DNA of 62,617 nucleotides from a virus: IMG/VR virus record IMGVR_UViG_3300034106_002415, positions 1 through 62,617 of that record, one strand, 5' to 3'. Positions 1 through 7,600 of the stretch are shown piece after piece (positions within the stretch are counted from its first letter, which is position 1; the number at the start of each line of letters is the position of its first letter). Both the position numbers and the translations under genes were made by a program. The notes under the pieces were generated by a model. The model searched no databases. It saw only the letters and a list, made by a program, of their open reading frames with translations, and was not told the origin of the DNA.

Positions 1-120
1 TCGCTGAACAACTTGCTTCTCAAGCCACATCTCTACCCATTCCGGGCGATATGCTCGCTGAGCAACTCGCTTCTCAAGCCGCTCCCGCCGCCGGTGGTCT
101 TGGTGTCACAGCTCCAGCAG
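1..120. repeat. Terminal direct repeat, left copy (circular join)
   Basis: Identical base for base to 62498-62617. The reading frame that is open at the right end continues in phase here, so the two ends join. The exact length of 120 looks like an assembler overlap rather than a biological terminal redundancy, but this cannot be settled from the sequence. Confidence 0.95.
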
Positions 121-1694
121 CCAAGACAGGTCTTGCTGGGTTTGGTCAGCGCTTCGGCCAAACAGCTTCCGCTGGTCTTGGTAAGGGTATGGCCGCTAAA
201 TACGCTCCTTACGCCGCTGGGCTTGGCTTGCTTAATGCTGCTAGCGAAGCATCCACGCCTACGGTTAGGATGCCAGAGGCGGAAGAGTACGAGTTCCCTC
301 TAGAAAACTACCAGCCGCTTAACCTCAATTATCGACCGCGTGAGCTAACCCCCGGCGGTGAAATCCAGTTCTTCGACGTGGTGAACCCGGTTCCGCCCCC
401 GCCCGTCCCCCGTAAGAAAGTAGGCCAGCGTTTTGCTGAAGGCGGCGAAGCCGAAGCTACAGGTGTTAATAATATCCCGATTGACCCGCAGATGTCGCAA
501 ATGTTGGCGGACTACACCCGCATGTTTAGCACGTCACCCGGTGCCATCACTGCGGCGTCAGGCTATCCTGCCCGTACACGTACGTCTGTTGGGGAAATTG
601 ATTTTAATTTGCAGGGTCCCACTGACGCATCGACTGGCACCCCCGGTGCACCTAATGTCCCCGGTTCGGGTGGGGAAACTACGGGTACCCCAGCTAACGT
701 AAGCGACAGCAACACCATGAATGCCGCCAACACCCAAAACTCTGTTAGCAATACGCAGTTTGATATCAACCGGCGAGATGGCGTATATAGCCCCGATCCG
801 CGTGGTCCTTACGTGCTGAACCCGTCACTTCCCGGCACCAACCTCGACGCCGTCAAAGTCTCTGGGCAGGGCGTGATGCCTGACTTCAAGCTCGAAGACT
901 TGCATATCAATCCGGTCAATATGCCGTTCAACGGCACCTATTCGCCTCTGTCACCGGGCACCACGATCCCCGGTATGGAGGTCTCTGGGGACGGTATAAT
1001 GCCTAACTTCACGCTGGACAGCCTGAAAGTGGACCCAGTCATAATCCCGCGAACCAACATATCCAGTGGTTACGGTGCCAGCGGCAGTATGGGTAACTAC
1101 AGAGGCGAGTTCGGTGGCTCCAGCCCGTTCAGCAATACGGGCGGCAACTTGAACAGCATGAGTAGCTTCGGTAATAACCTCGACTCTCGGATCAGCGGGG
1201 GGAACTACACCCTCCCCCCACTCACCTTCACTCCTCCGTTCACACTCCCCCCGCTCACGTTCCCCGGTTCGGTTGGCGGCGGTAACCTACCCACGGACCC
1301 CGAAGAGTACGAAGAGGCAAAAGCTCGCGGTGGTCTAGTGAATATGAAGGATGGTTCCTTTGTCGTCGACGCTCGTACAGTCTCTGAACTCGGCAATGGC
1401 AGCAGCAATGCTGGTATTGAGCATCTGGCTCGCATGGGTGGTCGTCCTGTTCGTGGTGCTGGCGATGGGGTTAGTGATTCTGTGCCAGCACGTATCGGAG
1501 GCCGTCAGAAAGCTCGGGTGGCGCGCGACGAGGTAATCTTCTCGCCGGAGGCGGTCAGCCGCCTTGGTGCTGGTAACCACAGCAAGGGTACCAAGAAGCT
1601 CTACGCTCTTATGGGTAAGGCCCATAGCGCTCGCAAGAAAGCGGGCCGGGGTCAGGACACCAAGGTCGCCAAGGGTCTGGGGGCTCTGAGGTGA
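1..1694 (+). CDS. Virion protein, 3' part of a gene split by the contig ends
   Basis: This is the continuation of the gene that starts at 61816. Joined across the 120-base overlap it would encode about 791 residues. The in-frame ATG at 51 lies inside a repeat and is not the true start. The part seen here is rich in Gly, Pro, Ser and Asn. It contains RFAEGGEAEATG (coded near 430-467) and a low-complexity TLPPLTF stretch near 1210-1260. The C-terminus is basic (KAHSARKKAGRGQDTKVAK). The position before a GNAT-like protein and two ejection-type proteins suggests an internal or tail-tip virion protein. No enzymatic domain is recognised. Confidence 0.8.
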   Translation, partial: AEQLASQATSLPIPGDMLAEQLASQAAPAAGGLGVTAPAAKTGLAGFGQRFGQTASAGLGKGMAAKYAPYAAGLGLLNAASEASTPTVRMPEAEEYEFPLENYQPLNLNYRPRELTPGGEIQFFDVVNPVPPPPVPRKKVGQRFAEGGEAEATGVNNIPIDPQMSQMLADYTRMFSTSPGAITAASGYPARTRTSVGEIDFNLQGPTDASTGTPGAPNVPGSGGETTGTPANVSDSNTMNAANTQNSVSNTQFDINRRDGVYSPDPRGPYVLNPSLPGTNLDAVKVSGQGVMPDFKLEDLHINPVNMPFNGTYSPLSPGTTIPGMEVSGDGIMPNFTLDSLKVDPVIIPRTNISSGYGASGSMGNYRGEFGGSSPFSNTGGNLNSMSSFGNNLDSRISGGNYTLPPLTFTPPFTLPPLTFPGSVGGGNLPTDPEEYEEAKARGGLVNMKDGSFVVDARTVSELGNGSSNAGIEHLARMGGRPVRGAGDGVSDSVPARIGGRQKARVARDEVIFSPEAVSRLGAGNHSKGTKKLYALMGKAHSARKKAGRGQDTKVAKGLGALR

Positions 1695-2119
1695 TTATTT
1701 CGCTCGTCCCTTCGGATCACGTAATGAACGTGTGGCCTGCCGTTGCGGGTTACGTGGAGAACGCGCTTGAGTATACCGATGGCCGGTACGAGCTCGATGA
1801 CGTGCTCGCCATGGTTGAAGGCGGCGGGTTCTTGCTCTGGATCGCCTTTGACGACGAGTCCATCAAAGGCTGCGTAATCACGCAGATCATGGAATACCCC
1901 CGCAAACGTTTCCTTGGCTGCCCCTTCGTTACGGGCGACAACTTCGCATCATGGAAGCAGCCTATGTTCGAGACCCTTCAGCGGTTCGCGCGGGATAGCG
2001 ACTGTGTCGGCCTTGAGGCTACTGCGCGTCTTGGTTGGGCACGCGTGTTTAAGGATGACGGCTACGAAGCTATGTGGCAAACCTTTCAGCTGCCAGCGGC
2101 AGGAGTAAATCATGGGTAA
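1691..2119 (+). CDS. GNAT-like internal virion protein (T7 gp13-like position)
   Basis: A 142-residue protein with a GNAT-like pattern: a substrate half with FLLWIAFDDESIKGCVITQI (about residues 47-66), a C-terminal half with GLEATARLGWARVFKDDGYE (about 107-126) and a final strand. Proteins of this fold sit with the internal core genes of T7-like and many marine podoviruses, where they are thought to be structural rather than active acetyltransferases. It starts at GTG 1691, overlapping the previous stop (GTGA), and ends inside the next gene, so the three are translationally coupled. Activity as an enzyme is not supported. Confidence 0.6.
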   Translation: MIISLVPSDHVMNVWPAVAGYVENALEYTDGRYELDDVLAMVEGGGFLLWIAFDDESIKGCVITQIMEYPRKRFLGCPFVTGDNFASWKQPMFETLQRFARDSDCVGLEATARLGWARVFKDDGYEAMWQTFQLPAAGVNHG

Positions 2120-3242
2120 GTCGGCACCTGCTCCCGCTAAGCAGGAAGTGGTAACCTCCACTAGCAACCTGCCAGAATACGCACGTCCGTATTTTGAAGA
2201 CGTGATGGGTCGCGCAATGCGGGCATCGCGCAGCGAATATGTTCCCTACACCTACGAAGACCGCATTGCCGACTTCACTCCGGCGGAGCAGCAGGTTCGG
2301 CAGAACGTCCTTGGACTTGGCTCACCCAACCAGTTTGCGGTCGGGTCGGGCTTGGCGGCTAGCGCCGCGCAAGGTTCCATGGGGGCGGCAAACTACAATC
2401 CAGCGCAGTTTAGCGCGCAGCAGGTTCAGGCACCGCAGCTGGAGCGTTACGGTCTTCGGGGCCCACAGATGTTCGGCAACGAACAGGCCCAGCAGTACAT
2501 GTCGCCGTTTATCCAGCAGGCGTTGGAGCCGCAGCGGCGCGCAGCCATCGCAAACGCGAAGCGTGGACAGCTTGTTCAGGACCTCGGTTCGGCCCGTCAG
2601 GGTGCCTACGGCGGGAGCCGCCAGCTGCTCGCTGGTTTGGAGCGTGAGCGTAGTCTTGGTCAACAACTTGGTGACGTCGAAGCGCGTGGTATGGAAGCGG
2701 CGTTTGGTCAGGCGCAGCAACAGTTCGAGCGTGACCGCGCAGCGGGGATGACGACGGACCAGCAGAACTTGGAGGCAGCGCTGCGGCAGCAGCAGCTGGG
2801 CACCCAGACGGGACTTCAAGCGGCACTGGCTAACCAGCAGACCGGGCTTGAAGCGCAGCGGCTCGGAGAGCAGTCGCGTCAGTTTGGCGCGAGTCAGAAG
2901 CTGGCTGGCTACGGTCAGGCAGGGCAGCTGGCGCAGACCCTTGGCAATCTAGGTCAGTATCAGCAGCAGGCTGATATTCAGCGGCTTGGAGCGCAGGGTG
3001 CGGCAGCGGGTGAGGTGCGTTCTATGGATCAGCAGCGCCGCGACCAGCGGTATGCCGACTTCTTGCGCCAGCGCGACTTCCGGATGGAACAGATTGGGTA
3101 CCTTAACAACATCCTGCGCGGCCTGCCGGTGGGTCTCAGCACTACGAACACAACCTACGCAACGCCGCCGTCCATGGGTTCTCAGGTGCTTGGTGCCGGT
3201 CTCGGCGGCCTGAGTATGGCCCGCTTGATGGGTGGTGGTTAA
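2112..3242 (+). CDS. Gln/Ala-rich internal virion protein
   Basis: A 376-residue protein. The N-terminus, with PYFEDVMGRAMRASRSEYVPY, is a pattern I recall from virion proteins of marine podoviruses. Residues about 100-330 are very rich in Gln, Ala, Gly and Arg and are predicted to be helical or coiled-coil (repeated QLG, QRLG and QQQ segments). The C-terminus is glycine-rich. It overlaps the upstream gene by 8 bases and is followed after 10 bases by the next gene with a good GGAGG site. The likely role is a DNA-ejection or core protein, inferred from position and composition. Confidence 0.6.
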   Translation: MGKSAPAPAKQEVVTSTSNLPEYARPYFEDVMGRAMRASRSEYVPYTYEDRIADFTPAEQQVRQNVLGLGSPNQFAVGSGLAASAAQGSMGAANYNPAQFSAQQVQAPQLERYGLRGPQMFGNEQAQQYMSPFIQQALEPQRRAAIANAKRGQLVQDLGSARQGAYGGSRQLLAGLERERSLGQQLGDVEARGMEAAFGQAQQQFERDRAAGMTTDQQNLEAALRQQQLGTQTGLQAALANQQTGLEAQRLGEQSRQFGASQKLAGYGQAGQLAQTLGNLGQYQQQADIQRLGAQGAAAGEVRSMDQQRRDQRYADFLRQRDFRMEQIGYLNNILRGLPVGLSTTNTTYATPPSMGSQVLGAGLGGLSMARLMGGG

Positions 3243-3252
3243 GGAGGATTAG

Positions 3253-4629
3253 ATGCCTAAACCGTTCAGCCTCCAGTCGCCCGAGAATATCGCCAAGGAA
3301 TATGGCGGTAACAAGCAGAAGATCGCGCAAGCGATGCAGATGGGGCTTGTCGACCCCACGGCGGGTACCCTTGCGGGTATGTTCATCGACCGTATGCGCG
3401 GCGCGCAGATGCAGGAAGGCGCTCAGGCTCCGACCGTAGCGCAGCAGGTATTTGCCCCTCCAGCCCCACCTGCTCCGCCTCCTGGTGCTCCTCCGATGGG
3501 CGGTATGGGTCCGCCTCCCGGTGCTCCTCCGATGGGTGCTCCGCCTATGGGTGGTATGCCGCCTGCGCCTCCGATGGGTGCTCCGCCTATGGGTGCTCCT
3601 CCGATGGGCATGGCTGACGGCGGCTTGGCTGCGCTCCCCGTTCCGGATAACATGTTCGATGAACCCATGGACGGCGAGTATGCCGGCGGCGGCATCGTGG
3701 CTTTTGCTACGGGGGATGAGGTAGACTATAACGAAATCCTTCAAAAGCAGATGGCCTACTTCAACGACCCAGAGAAGCTAAAAGCTGACTACTTCATGGG
3801 TGGCCAACCCAAGCGCGAAGCTGCTGAACGCCTCCGGCAGTTCTATGCAGGCGCGCTTTCTGAGGAAGGCCTGAAGAAGCGCCGCGACGAGGATAAGTAT
3901 TTTGCGCTTGCGCAGCTGGGTGCCACCATGGCGGGCACCCCTGGCAGCCTGTTCCAGTCATTCAGTGCGGGTGTTGGTAAAGCTCTTCCGGGTCTTCAGG
4001 AGTCGAGCAGGGAGCGCCGCGCAGAGCAGCGTGACGCCATTAAACAGCTGGCGCTTGATGAAGGTGCTACTAACGCTGAAGCACGTGATATTGGTAAGCT
4101 GGTCATGGATGGCCGCCTTAAGGCGACCGATATCGGTCAGACGATTGCCCAGATACGGTCTCGGGAAACCCTTGGCCGCGAAGACATTAAGTCGCGTGAA
4201 CGTATTAGCGCGGCGGATAACGACGCACGTATCCGAGCAGCACTACTTGAGGCTGGTGCTGGCGGTAAGGACGGTATGCGACCGACTTACAGCGCCTCGG
4301 TAGAGCTTTCTGGTAAACAAAAAACTGACGTAGACGATGCTCTTAAAGAGATGATTAAAGCGGAAGAAAAGGGTGATTATACACGCTTTAAAGCGGCGGG
4401 TTCTAAGTACTCTACTGCGCTTCGCAATTACAACCAAACAATAGTGAACAAGCTTGGGTATAATCCTGAGCCTAGTGTCCCTATGGGGTTGTTCCCTAAA
4501 ATGGGAGAACTTGCCAAGAAAGACACATCTATTGGGCACGGGCGCGTTTATGGTGGTAAAAAACCGGCACTGGGTTCCAAGGTGATGAACGCTGCGGATG
4601 AAATTCTTGCGCGTACCGGTGTCGATTAA
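3253..4629 (+). CDS. Internal virion protein with Pro/Met/Gly repeat
   Basis: A 458-residue protein. Residues about 70-118 are a low-complexity collagen-like run built from PPMGAPPMG and PPPGAPP units. It is followed by MADGG and then YAGGGIVAFATGDEV, motifs that recur in other virion genes of this phage. The second half is charged and helical. AAGG and EGG spacers resemble those in the neighbouring ejection genes. The start follows AAGGAGGATTAG, a strong ribosome site. No catalytic domain is recognised; an ejection or core role is inferred from the neighbours. Confidence 0.6.
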   Translation: MPKPFSLQSPENIAKEYGGNKQKIAQAMQMGLVDPTAGTLAGMFIDRMRGAQMQEGAQAPTVAQQVFAPPAPPAPPPGAPPMGGMGPPPGAPPMGAPPMGGMPPAPPMGAPPMGAPPMGMADGGLAALPVPDNMFDEPMDGEYAGGGIVAFATGDEVDYNEILQKQMAYFNDPEKLKADYFMGGQPKREAAERLRQFYAGALSEEGLKKRRDEDKYFALAQLGATMAGTPGSLFQSFSAGVGKALPGLQESSRERRAEQRDAIKQLALDEGATNAEARDIGKLVMDGRLKATDIGQTIAQIRSRETLGREDIKSRERISAADNDARIRAALLEAGAGGKDGMRPTYSASVELSGKQKTDVDDALKEMIKAEEKGDYTRFKAAGSKYSTALRNYNQTIVNKLGYNPEPSVPMGLFPKMGELAKKDTSIGHGRVYGGKKPALGSKVMNAADEILARTGVD

Positions 4630-4663
4630 GCTGACAACAGACCTGCATTTTTAAGGTGACCGT

Positions 4664-7600
4664 ATGGCTTCCGCTGAAAAGTATGCCGCTTGGATCGTAG
4701 CCAACGCCAATAAGCGCGGCACTCCAGAATTTGATACCGTTGCCAAGGCGTACCAAGAAGCCAAAGCGCTTATGGTAAGCCGCCCCGTTGATTCCTCGGT
4801 TTCCAAGCGCGGTGCAGAGCTTGATGCGGAGGAGCGCGCCGCGCAGGAGAAGCTGGCGCAGGACACTCAGAGGCTCGAAGCCTACAACCAGAGTGCCGTT
4901 GGTAAGTTTCTTGCGGCCCCATCGCGGTTGTTTGGTGGGGAGTCGTTTGCTGAAGAGCAGCTTGCAAAACGTAAGGCGGATGCCGCCGAAGTTACTAAGC
5001 GCATCAACCGCGAGCGGGCTTTCATGGAGCGGGAGGGGCGTGCTGCTCCTACACCCACCTTTGGTGAACGTGTAGCCGGTACCCTTAAGTCTATTCCGCG
5101 TGGGGCCATCGAAGGTACGTCGCAAGCCCTTGGTACTTTGGGTGTTTTTGGTAGCGAAGGCGAACAGACCGCTCGCGCTGCGGAAGAACGCGGTACGGCT
5201 TTTGCAAAGAGCCTTGGACTGGGCGCGAGCGAAACCGCCGAGTTTGATCCGATGCAACGCAACCTCGAAGCATTTGGCGGCGGTCTCGGTAGTGTTATCC
5301 CGTATCTCGGTGCAGAGGCAGTGGGGCAGAGGCTCAAGCCGCTTACCAAGGCGGCCCCTTATGTTGCCCGTGGTGCGCAGGCTATCCTTGGTTCTGGTCA
5401 GGGTGCTTCTCAAGCGCGCCAGCAGATGGACGACTTCGAGAAAGAGACGGGGCAAGAAATTGATCCGACCACACGCAAGCTGGTGCAGGCTGGTGGGGGT
5501 GCTATCGGCCTGACTGAACTGCTGCCGGTTGGGCGTATGCTGGACAGCCTCCCAGGGCCGATCAGGACTGCGGTCAACAAGCGCATCACGGACATCGTCA
5601 CTCAAACCGGTGCAGGGAAGCTGGTTCCGGAAGCCGCGCGCACTGCAATCCGCGAAACCCTTCAAGCAGTTGAGAGTCGGGCTGTCGGTCGAATTGCCAC
5701 CCGTGGCGCACTTCCTGAAGCAACACAGGAAGGCGGCGCGCAGCTTGCTCAGAACGTGCTGGAGCGCGCGGCATACAACCCTGATCAAGATGTGATGGAA
5801 AACGTCGCTGAGAACGCTATCCTTGGCGGCCTTGTGGGTGGCACTGTGCGCGGTGGCTTTGAAACCACTAGGGCTCTTGGTAAGCGGGCAGCGGATAACC
5901 GGCGGAAGGCTTTCGAGCAGACTGCGGCCCCTGTTGAAGAGTTCGATATCAACGAGCGCAGTACGGAAGACCCCACGCAGCTGACGCGGCAACGGGTGCA
6001 GCGACTGACCGATCCTGATGAAGACGGTAACGTATTTGCCCGCCGCGCTGATGGTACCGTCTACCAAGCGTCGATGGCTGAGTTGTACCGCATGCGGGTC
6101 CCGACTGATGGTATCCGTGCTGTTCCTATCCCCGAGACGCTCGCGGCTCCGGCTGTTACGCAGCGCTTGACTGCCGCTCTTGGTGATACCTCGTCTGATC
6201 TAGATGTTGACGGCTTCATTAAAAACGTCGCGACGACGCTCAACAACGGCATGGCGTTGGGCAACCCAGAGAGCACGGAAGACTATATCCAGAAGCAGCG
6301 GAATAGCTTGCGTAGGGCGCGCATTTCGGAAGAAGAGCGCATCGCACGTATGCTGGTGCTGGACGAAGCGACGAAGCTCAACGACGAGTATATGAACCTC
6401 GTCACGATGCCGCCTGAAGGAGCTGCCCCTGACACCGCCACGGCGACACCGACATCAGAAGCCCCAGTGCTCTCGGACGAGGCGATTCAAGCTCAAATTG
6501 ACAGCATGCGGGAGCAGGCTGCGCAGCGTGCGGAGGCACTAAAAGAAATTGCGGGCGACTCCAACCAGATTGATAAGGTTAGCATCTTCGCAGACCGCAT
6601 GGCTCAGAGTGGTCTGGCGGCTCCGACGCCGGTTGAGGTAGCACGTCTGAATGACGCGCTGCGCGCGGAGTCTGAAGCCGAGACGGCTGCGGGTCGTGAA
6701 GAGACAGCCCAAGAGCGGCGGCGAGTCCTTGACCGTGCAAATATCATCGAGAGCGTGCTCTACGATGACCGCATCTCTGCGGATACCAAGGTTGACCGCA
6801 TCAACGCCAAGATGCAGGGGAAGGGTCTTGGTCCACTTAGCCGGTACGAACTTGAACGTATCGCGGGTGTCGATTCAGCCAACGCCGTGTTTGGTCCTGA
6901 AGGTGAGTTTACGCAGCGCCGAGACGCACTGCTGGAGCAAGTCCTTGCCGATCCTACCATCACGGACAAGTACCGTGGGTTCACTGAGCAACTCGACCAG
7001 TATCCGGAGCTAGGCGACCCCAGCCCAGCAGAGATACGCATTTTGCGCGGCGATGCAGCGTCCCTTGAGGCACAGATTCCGGAGAGCGGAGAACCTATTA
7101 CCTCTGAGCTGATCCCTGAAGGACCTGGCAATATCTTTGCGGATAGCGCCAACGCCGCTACGGTGACCGAGCCTGCGCCGGAAGTGGTGGAAGAGCCCGC
7201 GCCGGAAGTGGTGGAAGAGCCTGCGCCTGAAGTGGTGGAAGAGCCCGCGCCTACGGATATATTTAGAACCGACCTTACCGATTATGGTTCGTTGGTGGGG
7301 CGCAATGCTCCTGTGCCTGAAGAGCTGGTTGATGCTATCGCTGATAAAGTCATAGACCTTGTCGAAAATAACGATACGGCTACGCTTGCTGAACTCAGCG
7401 CGGACCCAGAACTTGGGCCTGTAATCCAGCAATTTTTTACCAACGAAAGCGCAGCGATTACCAAACGGGGTGTCGAACGCGCCAAGGCCGCACAGCCCGC
7501 GCCTACGGCTGCCACGCAGACGATCAACAACCCCGAAGAGGACGTCACTCCGGTCGAAGAGCAGCTGGAAGCCGATCCCAACACTGTCGAAGGTGCGTTC

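Noticed and set aside
1-120. Biological direct terminal repeat
   Set aside because: The length is exactly 120 and the ends lie within a gene, which is more like an assembly overlap; it is kept as a repeat feature only.
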